Below are positions 26,223 through 34,523 of a DNA stretch of 64,000 nt, piece after piece. The first letter of the stretch is position 1. Every line of letters starts with the position of its first letter. Location of the stretch: positions 1-64,000 of the forward strand of contig NZ_VHLH01000019.1 in the NCBI RefSeq assembly GCF_006516965.1, in the 5' to 3' direction. The stretch is from Pararhizobium mangrovi (GTDB lineage Bacteria > Pseudomonadota > Alphaproteobacteria > Rhizobiales > Rhizobiaceae). The notes beneath the pieces are model-generated. The model was given only the letters and a program-made list of their open reading frames with translations. It searched no databases and was not told the origin of the DNA. The translations under genes and the position numbers were made by a program.

Positions 26223-26387
26223 TCATTGCGAGAAAGGGTCGTATTCATTGATAACGGTTTCCGGGTCGCCGTCGAATTCGGCGGTCGGAACGACGCCGTA
26301 GCTGTCACCTGCCTCGAACAGGGTGATACAGGTCATCAGCGTCTTAGCGAGGCTCAATGCGTTCAGTTGTGCGGTCGAAAGGCTCAT
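26223..26387 (-). CDS. Small hypothetical protein
   Basis: A 54-residue acidic protein starting MSLSTAQLNALSLAKTLMTC and ending NEYDPFSQ. The C-terminal half (EAGDSYGVVPTAEFDGDP) has the look of a conserved small mobile-element protein rather than random sequence. The start at 26387 follows a purine-rich GGGAG stretch. Function unknown; it may be a core ICE accessory protein. Confidence 0.55.
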   Translation of the reverse strand: MSLSTAQLNALSLAKTLMTCITLFEAGDSYGVVPTAEFDGDPETVINEYDPFSQ

Positions 26388-26874
26388 CGCGAAGGCTCCC
26401 GTTTTCGGGAGCGGGGACCATCCCCGCTCGACGGGCGCCCGATGGGTCCGGCTTCGGTCCGCGATCACCGCGGCAGACGTCAGCCAGAGCGGCCGCAAGC
26501 TTCGCTTAGCGGACCCTTCATGGGTTGATCGGAGAAGGTCCAAGTTGGACCGAGGAATAGCGCTTAGAGAGCGGGATGGTCGCAGCAGTTAAGGGAGAGA
26601 AGCGTCCTTTGAGGACCAATGCTTGGATTTGGAATGAAGCGGCCATTTCCTGGGACCATGCCGAACGACCGGTTTTATCGGGAGCCGACATCGCGAGTTT
26701 GCCCGGACAGCTCATCGTCGTGACAGAACCTGGGCCGTTTGCGGAAGGTCTGCTTTTGTGTTCCCCGGCGTCTAAAGCGGTCATTGGGCAACCGCCCCCA
26801 ATGCCGGCCATTCCCACACGACGCCATTGATCTTAAAAGCGGACACAGTTTAAGTGCTGCGCGAGGTCAGGAGC
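26388..26874. other. Intergenic stretch without a convincing gene
   Basis: These 487 bases contain only short overlapping frames on both strands that look like no known family. The right part leads into the GNAT gene, which starts a region of lower GC. It probably marks the junction between ICE core and main cargo. Confidence 0.5.
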
Positions 26875-27375
26875 GTGTCAGTCTACGAGTTTCGAGCGAT
26901 GACCATAGGCGATCTTCCACTGATCGGGCGATGGTTGCAGACACCGGCGGTCAGGGAATGGTGGATTGATGCAAATGGACAACCGGCCGACCCGATAGGT
27001 GAGGATAATTTAGATGATCCCGACGTTGCGATGTGGATCGTTTCCTCTCGATCTTCACCTTTTGCATTCATCCAAGACTATGACCCGCATGCTTGGCCCG
27101 ACCATCACTTCGGGCACCTCCCGCTTCGATCACGGGGTATCGACCAATTCATCGGAGTGCAGGAACTGCTCGGCTACGGTCATGACCCTGCTTTCATAAC
27201 AGCATATGTCGATCGTCTTCATACCGGAGGAGCACCTGTGATCGGCACTGATCCTCATCCAACAAATGCGAGAGCAATCCGCGCGTATCAGAAGGCTTGG
27301 TTTCAATCTAAAGAGGAACGGCTGACGGAGTGTGGACCGTGTTTTCTGATGGAGCACGCTAAGCGAGCGGAATAA
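26875..27375 (+). CDS. GNAT acetyltransferase related to AAC(6')
   Basis: A 166-residue GNAT protein resembling aminoglycoside 6'-N-acetyltransferases and related GNATs. Matching segments are VREWW, FIQDYDPHAW, RGIDQFIG and the C-terminal TDPHPTNARAIRAYQKAWF. The acetyl-CoA loop reads LLGYGHDPAF, close to the usual QxxGxG pattern. The GTG at 26875 gives the typical N-terminus (SVYEFRAMTIGDLPLI); the frame is open to 26854. The AT-rich codon use differs from its neighbours and suggests separate acquisition. Resistance activity is possible but unproven. Confidence 0.78.
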   Translation: MSVYEFRAMTIGDLPLIGRWLQTPAVREWWIDANGQPADPIGEDNLDDPDVAMWIVSSRSSPFAFIQDYDPHAWPDHHFGHLPLRSRGIDQFIGVQELLGYGHDPAFITAYVDRLHTGGAPVIGTDPHPTNARAIRAYQKAWFQSKEERLTECGPCFLMEHAKRAE

Positions 27376-27458
27376 CCGCTTTTCTCGTATTCATTATAAA
27401 ACCGACAGTCGCAAAACCACCCTTCTTTGCCGTTTATCTCTGTGTTAAAGGACGGCAA

Positions 27459-27740
27459 ATGGATCATGTCACCAACGACATCGTTTTGTTCGGCATAATA
27501 GCAGGCGGTGCTGTGGTCGGTGGGCTTATATCTTTGGTGCCGAGTAAAAAGCTAGCCATCGGGCTTCTCTGCACAATTCCAATTGTGATCATTATTCTAG
27601 TCCACATTGAATTGGCTGATCCCACCCGACAGGGGGACGCCCTAGATGGTCTCTTATATATTTTCGGTCCACTTTGGCCAAGCGCGGGCGCGCTTGTAGG
27701 TTTCGTTGTGGTCAGATGGTTACGGGATAAAATCCGCTAA
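27459..27740 (+). CDS. Small membrane protein
   Basis: A 93-residue protein with three hydrophobic segments (LFGIIAGGAVVGGLISLV, LLCTIPIVIIILV, PSAGALVGFVVVRWL). It has no recognised domain. Lower GC than the flanks, like the GNAT gene before it, suggests both came together. Function unknown. Confidence 0.55.
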   Translation: MDHVTNDIVLFGIIAGGAVVGGLISLVPSKKLAIGLLCTIPIVIIILVHIELADPTRQGDALDGLLYIFGPLWPSAGALVGFVVVRWLRDKIR

Positions 27741-27799
27741 CCACTCATAGCGGTCGAACTCCCTACTTTTGCTGATTTACCACGTCGCAACCACCCTCA

Positions 27800-28152
27800 T
27801 CAGCGCAGATCGACCATGGCTTCCACGCTACGCGCCATGACATTTTCGGCGCCATCGAGCTGATCGGCCCTGCCGAACTTCGCCCTCGCGCCCTTGTTAC
27901 GCAGCGTGGGCGGCATCGGCCCTTGCGTTGCCAATCGTCGCACAATTTTGCCGTGCACTACACCTTGCGCGGCGCGGCGCCTTAAATAGCTTCGGTCAGT
28001 TCGAGATAGCAATTATCGCCACACTCGAAGCCATTGAGCGTAACCGGCTTGTATTCAAGGCGGTCGTATTCGCCCTAGCGCGCTTCCATCACCTACGCGT
28101 AGTCGTCCGAATTGGTCGGGGTGCCGGCCGTGACGCGAGCGTAGCCGAGCGC
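27800..28152 (-). pseudogene. Decayed reading frame downstream of lipoprotein
   Basis: Directly after the lipoprotein stop, the same frame reads as plausible protein (GEYDRLEYKPVTLNGFECGD...) but has TAG at 28093-28095, 28075-28077 and 27958-27960 and TAA at 27982-27984. A shift of frame is then needed to reach RNKGARAKFGRADQLDGA, ending at 27800. The pattern is that of a decaying gene. Cys-rich segments suggest an exported protein. Family not recognised. Confidence 0.55.
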
Positions 28153-28701
28153 CTATTGCTGCCCGGTCAGGCGTTCGCGCAAGGCGGCAGGCACTTGGGC
28201 CGTCGAACAGGACGCGAACGAGCGGCCCTGAACCGTGAAATGCACCTGGTCAGTGACGGTCATGGCAATCGTCTCGTCGCTGCGCGACCCGTCATAGGTG
28301 TTCTCGCAGCTGTTGCGCAGCGTGTAAGTCTTGCCGTCTTGCGATAGGATCGTCGCGCGGCACGCCCTCGTGCTCGAACCTGACAGCCCCCTGCCATCCC
28401 AGACGCGCCAAGCAGCATTGGCAGGGTTCTCACAGCTCGTCCCTTCCAACACGTAGACACCAGGAGTCAGCGGAACCTGCGTCGCCGTCCCGGCGCCGGG
28501 CATCGCTGTCGCCTGGGTCGATGCCGCGGCCGAGCCGGAAGGCGATCCGTCACCGCTCTGCGAAACGTCCGCTTGCGAAGTCGAGATCGGCTCCGAGGTG
28601 GTCGCATCCGTTTCTTGTGAAGGTGATGCCGAAGGCGTGCAGCCGGGCAGCGCCAGCATGGAAATCGCCAAGAATGCCGATGTGGTTGCGCGCTTGATCA
28701 T
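28153..28701 (-). CDS. Hypothetical lipoprotein
   Basis: This 182-residue predicted lipoprotein has a signal peptide ending in LALPGC (Cys at residue 21). A low-complexity Ser/Thr/Ala linker covers residues 22-75, and a C-terminal domain of about 100 residues has four cysteines. The fold resembles small periplasmic proteins of unknown function in sphingomonads and relatives. Its stop leads straight into a decayed frame, so the original protein may have been longer. It is divergent from the second lipoprotein at 28972. Confidence 0.7.
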   Translation of the reverse strand: MIKRATTSAFLAISMLALPGCTPSASPSQETDATTSEPISTSQADVSQSGDGSPSGSAAASTQATAMPGAGTATQVPLTPGVYVLEGTSCENPANAAWRVWDGRGLSGSSTRACRATILSQDGKTYTLRNSCENTYDGSRSDETIAMTVTDQVHFTVQGRSFASCSTAQVPAALRERLTGQQ

Positions 28702-28971
28702 CTTGTCCCTCTCGATGCTTTTGCCGGTGCAAGGTTCGTGTGCAGAGGATGCCAGTTTGACGGATTGCTACGGCCAGCGGATTACAAGCACGTGAACGTG
28801 CCAATTGTTTCATCGCTTGCTAAGACAGCATTGGTCTCGAAATTCTGAACCGTGTTGCAAGAAGCGAACCAGCGCTACGATCCTGAGACGCAACCCCAGA
28901 GATGCCGAATTGTGGCTGCCTTCGCTTTGTGGCCAAATGGAACAAGGGCCGACTGCAAAAGTTTAACGACG

Positions 28972-29880
28972 GTGATTACACATTCCTTTCGCTTCGTCGC
29001 TCCGCTCGCTGTCGGACTCTTCCTTGCCGCCTGTTCGAAAGAGCCTTCGGACGGTGTAGTCGGCGAGAACGACAATACGGTCGTGGGCAAAACTGCCGGT
29101 GCCGATGCGGTGAACGAAACGTCAGCGCCGGATGACGCCAGTGCGGATCGGGATACGGATGCGCTGAACAGCAGGCCGGGTGCCGCTACCGGCAGCGACG
29201 GCGCCGACGATCGCGTGCGCCAGTTACAACGCATCCCAACGCTGTTCCGCGGAACCTGGGCGACCAATGCGGGCGAGTGCAATGCACGCAATCACCAGCG
29301 CTTTACCGTTACCGATACCGGGGTAGGCTTTTTCGAGGGCGGCGGCGAGGCGACCAATATCCGTCGCAACAGCAGCGCGCTAGCGGTCACCTACACCGAG
29401 ACGAACGAAAGCCTGGAGCCGGGCGCGAAGGTCGTGTATTTCGCCAGCCTTGACGGCGGCGGCGCGATGCGGGTGCGGAAGGGCAACGGAGATAGCATCC
29501 GTTTCATCCGCTGCACACGCGGCAGCGAACCATCGCGATCGGATGATGGAGCCGTAACGAGTGGCACAACCGCCACCGTGCCGGCCCGCTTCCGCAATCT
29601 TTACGCCCTCGATCGTCAGGCCTGCGCCGAGGACTACAACTATCAGACCGCCTTCCAGAACGTACGAGTGAGGGCGAAAACGGTGAATTTCTTCGAGACC
29701 GGCGGACCGGTGACGAAAACAGAAGTACGCGGCAACAGCATTGCCATCACGCTTGACGAGACGGTCGGCGACAACACCACTAGGCCCACAATCTCTTTCG
29801 CGCTGAACGACGACGGGACAGCGCGCTATCGCGCCGGGCAAAACGAGCCGGTTCGCGCGGTGGTCCGTTGCGAGGAATAA
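28972..29880 (+). CDS. Hypothetical lipoprotein with duplicated domain
   Basis: The 302-residue product has a lipoprotein signal (LAVGLFLAAC) and an acidic linker, then two tandem copies of an 80-residue domain. Compare IPTLFRGTWATNAGECNARN...VGFFEGGGEATNIRRN with VPARFRNLYALDRQACAEDY...VNFFETGGPVTKTEVRGN. Each ends with a cysteine pair near the end. No function is recognised. The GTG at 28972 is the most fitting start for the signal peptide, but its ribosome site is weak; the frame is open to 28852. Confidence 0.68.
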   Translation: MITHSFRFVAPLAVGLFLAACSKEPSDGVVGENDNTVVGKTAGADAVNETSAPDDASADRDTDALNSRPGAATGSDGADDRVRQLQRIPTLFRGTWATNAGECNARNHQRFTVTDTGVGFFEGGGEATNIRRNSSALAVTYTETNESLEPGAKVVYFASLDGGGAMRVRKGNGDSIRFIRCTRGSEPSRSDDGAVTSGTTATVPARFRNLYALDRQACAEDYNYQTAFQNVRVRAKTVNFFETGGPVTKTEVRGNSIAITLDETVGDNTTRPTISFALNDDGTARYRAGQNEPVRAVVRCEE

Positions 29881-30036
29881 CGCTGCTCCACCGCTCCGTG
29901 CCTCAGGCTAAACCTGCGGCAGCTTCGCAAACTTAAAACCCGTCATTCCGCTATCCACCCAGAGTTTGTCGCGCTTCTCGCAAGCGGAGGAACCTAGAAG
30001 CGGTCGATCAATACTGCTGAGCGACCGCTCCTTTCG

Positions 30037-30669
30037 TCAGATTTCGGTTCTCTCCGCCAGCAGCAAAGCGTCTTCGACATCTACGCCAAGATACCGGACG
30101 GTGTTCTCGATCTTCGTGTGGCCGAGCAGAATTTGGATAGCCCGGATATTGCCGGTGGCACGATAGATCATAGCCGCCTTCGTTCGGCGCAGCGAATGCG
30201 TCCCGTATTCTGCCTTTCGCAGTCCAATCGCAGTCACCCATTCATCAACCAAACGTGCATACTGTCGTGTGTTCATATGGCCGGCGTGATCCACACGGCT
30301 CGGGAACAGATAGTCGCCTGTCGACCCGCCTCGGCGCTCAAGCCATGCTAGCAGCGTGGCTCGAACGTCGGCCGTGAGTTCGAACTGCACGGGCCGATTG
30401 GTCTTCTGCTGAATGACGGTGGCGCGATTTCGTATCTCCGCGCCCGCTACCACGTCACCGATCTTGATCTTCACCAGATCGCAGCCGCGCAGCTTGCTGT
30501 CGATGGCGAGATCGAAAAGGGCCTTGTCTCTCAATCGTCCCTCGCGATCGAGATGGAAGCGGATCGCCCAAATCTGTTTCTGCGTCAGTGGGCGCTTCGT
30601 TCCGACATTCTTGCCAGCGTTCCAAGCCTGACAATGCCGCGTCGCTGCATCAAATCGTGAGTATCCCAT
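30037..30669 (-). CDS. Short tyrosine recombinase/integrase
   Basis: A 210-residue tyrosine recombinase consisting almost only of the catalytic domain. The catalytic set is visible: Arg in SKLRGCDL, His-x-x-Arg in THSLRRTKA, the second His in LGHTKIENT and Tyr in VRYLGVD. An arm-binding N-terminal domain is missing. Such short integrases are common as orphan genes on alphaproteobacterial islands. It lies in the middle of the cargo, so it is not the ICE integrase expected at the tRNA end; it may have brought in nearby genes. Confidence 0.88.
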   Translation of the reverse strand: MGYSRFDAATRHCQAWNAGKNVGTKRPLTQKQIWAIRFHLDREGRLRDKALFDLAIDSKLRGCDLVKIKIGDVVAGAEIRNRATVIQQKTNRPVQFELTADVRATLLAWLERRGGSTGDYLFPSRVDHAGHMNTRQYARLVDEWVTAIGLRKAEYGTHSLRRTKAAMIYRATGNIRAIQILLGHTKIENTVRYLGVDVEDALLLAERTEI

Positions 30670-30840
30670 TCTGTTTCTCCTTGGCCATGATTGGCCAGAG
30701 GGAGAACGCTCGAGATGGTGCAGATTGGGGCCGAAAGGAGACGATCCGCTTTGGATTGTGATACGAAGTAAGCTGACGTCCTTCTCCCGACCCCATCGCG
30801 GACGCTGCGGGATTTACATAGGCGGACATTGTGGCCGGCC

Positions 30841-31290
30841 TCACGTGGCGGGCTCATCCCGTTTGGCTGCCTTGACCTGCTCGACCGATACCGGCTCATC
30901 GCAGCAGCCGCAGTGGAGTTCCAGTCGCACCCGGCCCCCGCAATCGTCGTGTCTAAAGCTCACTGGCCCGGTGCCAACCCATGCATCGCCCCATTCGGTC
31001 AGCGCGACGATGGCCGGCGTCAGTCCGCGTCCCTTCTCGGTCAGATAATATTCACGATGGCCCGATGCCCCGGCCGCGGCGTTCTCCGTCATCAGCCCGG
31101 CCTGCACGAAGCCTTCCAAACGTTTGGCGAGAATGTTCGTCGCGATCCCGAGACTGCGCTGGAAATCGGTAAAGCGGGTGTAACGGCGAAAGATCGCGTC
31201 GCGCAGGATAAGAAGGCTCCAGCGTTCGCCGACGATTTCGAGCGCCCGCGCAGCGGAGCATTCCTGGGTTTTATAAAGCCGATCGAGCAT
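30841..31290 (-). CDS. HxlR-family transcriptional regulator
   Basis: A 149-residue HxlR-type winged helix regulator (ALEIVGERWSLLILRDAIF, residues 17-35; SLGIATNILAKRLEGF). The C-terminus has a CGCC cysteine cluster that could sense redox state. The start at 31290 (MLDRLYKTQECS) is preferred over 31326, because the upstream stretch overlaps twin operator-like palindromes. It is divergent from the DUF899 gene, its likely target. Confidence 0.88.
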   Translation of the reverse strand: MLDRLYKTQECSAARALEIVGERWSLLILRDAIFRRYTRFTDFQRSLGIATNILAKRLEGFVQAGLMTENAAAGASGHREYYLTEKGRGLTPAIVALTEWGDAWVGTGPVSFRHDDCGGRVRLELHCGCCDEPVSVEQVKAAKRDEPAT

Positions 31291-31311
31291 AGGTCTCCGA
31301 ATGCCAAAAAT

Positions 31312-31352
31312 ACTTGCATGATGCAAGTAAAACCTGTAATTGCATCATGCAA
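31312..31352. promoter_or_regulatory. Twin palindromes, candidate HxlR operators
   Basis: TTGCATGATGCAA (31314-31326) and TTGCATCATGCAA (31340-31352) are near-perfect palindromes, 26 bases apart, between the divergent HxlR and DUF899 genes. The two share the arms TTGCAT / ATGCAA. Two sites on one face of the helix suit cooperative binding by a dimeric repressor. Confidence 0.65.
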
Positions 31353-31395
31353 GCGTTTCGGCGCCTCAGTTCGCCGTGAACCCGGAAGGATAGCT

Positions 31396-32112
31396 ATGAT
31401 AGCAGATATTCCGAATTTTGCCGACCATAAGGTCGTCTCCCAGGAGGAGGAGCTGAAAGCGCGGATGAAGCACCTAAGGGATGAAGTAGCGCTCACGCAT
31501 GCCCTGGATCGCTTGCGTGCCGAGCGGCGGGCACTGCCTTGGGTCAGGGTCGAGAAGCAGTATGTCTTCGATGCGCCGACCGGAAAGGTCGAATTGCTCG
31601 ACCTATTCGAAGGGCGCAGCCAGCTTGTGGTCCACCATTTCATGCTGACACCCGGGTCCGATCACGTCTGCCCCGGTTGTTCCTTTATTGCCGATCATAC
31701 GGAAACGGCGCGGCAGCATTTCGAACAGGCCGACCTTTCCTTCGCAGCGATTTCCCGTGCTCCGGTGCCGCAAATCGAACGCGTTAAGAAACGCATGGGC
31801 TGGACGTTCGCTTGGGTGTCTTCTGGCGACAGCGACTTCAACTACGACTTCACTGTGGCTTTCACGCCGGAAGCGAAGGGGGATGGAGGCGCGCCGTATA
31901 ATTTCGGCAAGGAGAGAATCACGAAAGCCGACGACATGTTCGGCATATCGATGTTCGCGATGCGCGACGGGGCGGTCTATCATACATACTCGACCTATCG
32001 CCGGGGGGCCGAGCTTCTGATGGGCGCGCTGAACTGGCTCGATCTGGCGCCGAAGGGGCGGAACGAAGAGGGGGCTGCGCATAGCTGGCTTCGGCTGCAC
32101 GACGCGTATTGA
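31396..32112 (+). CDS. DUF899 thioredoxin-like protein
   Basis: This 238-residue DUF899 protein has a thioredoxin-like fold. The CxxC-like motif lies in GSDHVCPGCSFIADH around residue 95. The family is cytosolic, widespread near HxlR/ArsR regulators and poorly characterised; an oxidoreductase role is inferred. GGAAGGA upstream supports the ATG at 31396. It is divergent from the HxlR gene with two shared operators. Confidence 0.88.
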   Translation: MIADIPNFADHKVVSQEEELKARMKHLRDEVALTHALDRLRAERRALPWVRVEKQYVFDAPTGKVELLDLFEGRSQLVVHHFMLTPGSDHVCPGCSFIADHTETARQHFEQADLSFAAISRAPVPQIERVKKRMGWTFAWVSSGDSDFNYDFTVAFTPEAKGDGGAPYNFGKERITKADDMFGISMFAMRDGAVYHTYSTYRRGAELLMGALNWLDLAPKGRNEEGAAHSWLRLHDAY

Positions 32113-32211
32113 TCGGTCCGGAGATGGTTGCTTCACTCCGGCCTCACTCGCAAGCTGTCAGTCTCGAAACCTGAAGAGTTTCGGGCGCCGCGAGGCGTAC
32201 GAAAGTTGCGG

Positions 32212-32400
32212 GTAGGCGATCCGCCAATGGTCGCATTCGTCGCAGCCTTCGACATGGCCGCCGAGCGCCGCGGTTCGGCTGGCCTCGATCTCCGACATGA
32301 CCTTCAGTTTGGAAAGGCTCAGATGACCGGCGCGGGCCGCCCGAAAGTCTGGACCTGAGATGCGGAAGATGTCGGCAAGTTCGATCCCGGCGCTTACCGC
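32212..32400 (-). pseudogene. IS91-family transposase fragment
   Basis: On the minus strand about 63 codons match the N-terminal part of IS91-type transposases: IELADIFRISGPDFRAARAG, HLSLSKLKVMSEIEASRTAA and LGGHVEGCDECDHWRIAY. The similarity stops where the zinc-finger region should continue (normally AYNSCRNRHCPKCQ). The flanks 32113-32211 and 32401-32597 hold nothing recognisable. It is a dead remnant. Confidence 0.75.
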
Positions 32401-32597
32401 CTCAACCGGACGAGACCTCCTCGTGCTGGATCAGGGCAAGGCGATCAAGCGGGCTGACGACGGTTCATACCGTACACACAACGACTTTTTCCATATGCTC
32501 ACGCCGTCGTTCTCGTATCATCCCCATTCGTTGGTCGGCGAGTCCGGCTTCTCGTTCACATGTGCTGCGTTCGGCATGACGCAAGGATGGAACCTCT

Positions 32598-33419
32598 CTA
32601 AGATCTTGAACCTGCGAGTAGCCGGCGGATCCGTTCCGCGTCGTCCGGCATCGCGGGTGTATGGACGAGCATGACGAGATCCGGCCGGCCGTCCACCGCG
32701 AAAGACGAATAGTCGAGCGTTAGATCACCGACGATTGGATGGTGAAGGCGCTTTTGCCCATCCTCCAGACCGGCAACGGCTGCGTCGCTCCAGAGCCGCT
32801 CGAACTCCCCGCTTTCGCGGCACATCGTTTCGATGAAGGGCTGCTCCCTGTCGCCCGATCCCGTGCGTGCAAGGTCGCCTCGGAAGACACTGACGACGAA
32901 GCGAGCGATCTTTTCCCAATCGCGATTCAAAACGCGCGAGTACGGATTGAGGAAAATCTGGCGCAACATGTTGCGTTCGCACTCCGGCACCGATCCCCAG
33001 TCCGTCATCACGACGGCAGACGCGGGATTCCAGGCGACGACATCCCAGGTCGCAGTACGGATCAGCGCAGGGCACGTCTCCATCGCGTCGAGGATCAGCT
33101 GTTGACGTGGTGCGACGGCGGTTGCGGAAACGCCGCGAGCCTGCGGCGGATGCCCGAGCCCAAGCAGGTAAAGGTGTTCGCGTTCCGCTTCGGTGAATTT
33201 CATCGCCCGTGCCAGCCGCTCGACGACGGCGACGGACGGCGGACCGCCGCGACCCTGCTCGAGCCAACTGTACCACGTGGTGCTGATGGCGGCTCGTTGA
33301 GCGACTTCCTCGCGACGCAAGCCCGACGTCCTGCGCCGTCCGCTGACGATGCCAAACGCTTCAGGATCGAGCCGTATCCGGCGCTCGCGCAGATAGGCCG
33401 CGAAGGTAAGATCCGACAT
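32598..33419 (-). CDS. XRE-family regulator with MmyB-like ligand domain
   Basis: A 273-residue regulator with an N-terminal XRE helix-turn-helix (SGLRREEVAQRAAISTTWYS near residues 32-51). A C-terminal MmyB-like domain (LIRTATWDVVAWNPASAVV) is thought to bind a hydrophobic ligand. This type often controls a divergent SDR or dehydrogenase gene. Here the divergent gene at 33520 encodes a D-2-hydroxyacid dehydrogenase, and a perfect palindrome lies between them. Confidence 0.9.
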   Translation of the reverse strand: MSDLTFAAYLRERRIRLDPEAFGIVSGRRRTSGLRREEVAQRAAISTTWYSWLEQGRGGPPSVAVVERLARAMKFTEAEREHLYLLGLGHPPQARGVSATAVAPRQQLILDAMETCPALIRTATWDVVAWNPASAVVMTDWGSVPECERNMLRQIFLNPYSRVLNRDWEKIARFVVSVFRGDLARTGSGDREQPFIETMCRESGEFERLWSDAAVAGLEDGQKRLHHPIVGDLTLDYSSFAVDGRPDLVMLVHTPAMPDDAERIRRLLAGSRS

Positions 33420-33491
33420 GAACGACGATCCACTTAGCTTTTATACATGGATGAGTTCTTAACTTTATCACGGGTCGCGGCCGGCATACAT

Positions 33492-33509
33492 CCATCCGAA
33501 TTCGGATGG
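33492..33509. promoter_or_regulatory. 18-base perfect palindrome before dehydrogenase gene
   Basis: CCATCCGAATTCGGATGG is a perfect palindrome ending 10 bases before the dehydrogenase start and touching its GGGAGA ribosome site. A bound repressor here would block both transcription and initiation. The divergent XRE/MmyB regulator is the likely ligand. Confidence 0.6.
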
Positions 33510-33519
33510 GAGACAACCG

Positions 33520-34476
33520 ATGACGGATGGATCGAAGAACGAAACTGCCGGCAAACCTGGCCTCTTGCTCATGAGCTCGAACTGGGAGTCGTTTCTCGAC
33601 GGCGCACTCGATGATCGTTTCGAGATCGTCCGATTGTGGCAGGCCGAGGACTCCCAAGAGCTGCTTGCCGAGCGCGGCCATGAGATCGTCGCGACACTGA
33701 CGACGCGCATGGATGCCTCGCTGCTCGACAAGCTCGCTAATCTCCGCCTGATCGCGGTGCCCGGTGCAGGATACGAGAATGTTCCGGTCGAAGCTGCACG
33801 AAAACGCGGCATCACCATCGCCAATGCCGGCGATACGCACAGCGCCGACGTCGCCGACCACGCGGTCGCACTGACACTTTCCGCCATCCACCACCTGCCC
33901 GATATGCAGGCTCATGTGTCGAGCGGCGCATGGCGGGCCGGTCGCTCGATCGGTCGCCGGCACGCCATGTCGGCTCAGCGTTTTGGAATCGTTGGTCTCG
34001 GCAATATCGGGACCGCCATCGCAAACCGTTTGGACGCCTTTGGCGGCGAGATTGCCTGGTGGGGACCAAGGGACAAACCGGCCAGTTGGCCGCGACGGGA
34101 GAGCCTTGCCGATCTGGCGCGATGGTCGACCGTGCTAATCGTCGCCACACGCGGTGACACCGATGGCCTGATTGACGCAGACGTCATTGACGCCGTTGGT
34201 TCACAAGGCACGATCGTCAACATTGCACGTGGCAGCGTGATCGACGAAGACGCGCTCATCGCAGCATTGACAGCCGGCCGGCTCGGCGGCGCGGCACTCG
34301 ACGTTTTCGCGGAGGAGCCAACACCGTCCGATCGATGGCGGGACGTACCAAACGTGATTCTCACCCCACACGTCGCGGGTGTCTCGGATGAATCGATGAC
34401 GCATCTGCGCGAAGCCGCGATCCGGAATCTGTCGACCGTGCTCGATGGCGGAGCGGTCGTGAACGAAATCGGCTGA
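33520..34476 (+). CDS. D-2-hydroxyacid dehydrogenase
   Basis: A 318-residue NAD(P)-dependent D-isomer-specific 2-hydroxyacid dehydrogenase, which reduces a 2-oxoacid to a D-2-hydroxyacid. The nucleotide motif is GIVGLGNIGTAIA (around residue 160). The catalytic Arg, Glu and His are in NIARGSVID, FAEEPTP and TPHVAGVS. Length is typical. The group includes glyoxylate/hydroxypyruvate reductases; the substrate is not clear. Regulation by the divergent XRE protein is likely. Confidence 0.92.
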   Translation: MTDGSKNETAGKPGLLLMSSNWESFLDGALDDRFEIVRLWQAEDSQELLAERGHEIVATLTTRMDASLLDKLANLRLIAVPGAGYENVPVEAARKRGITIANAGDTHSADVADHAVALTLSAIHHLPDMQAHVSSGAWRAGRSIGRRHAMSAQRFGIVGLGNIGTAIANRLDAFGGEIAWWGPRDKPASWPRRESLADLARWSTVLIVATRGDTDGLIDADVIDAVGSQGTIVNIARGSVIDEDALIAALTAGRLGGAALDVFAEEPTPSDRWRDVPNVILTPHVAGVSDESMTHLREAAIRNLSTVLDGGAVVNEIG

Positions 34477-34523
34477 GCGCCGCCATCGCCTTTCCGTCTC
34501 TCAAGGGCACGTGATCTCTACGT

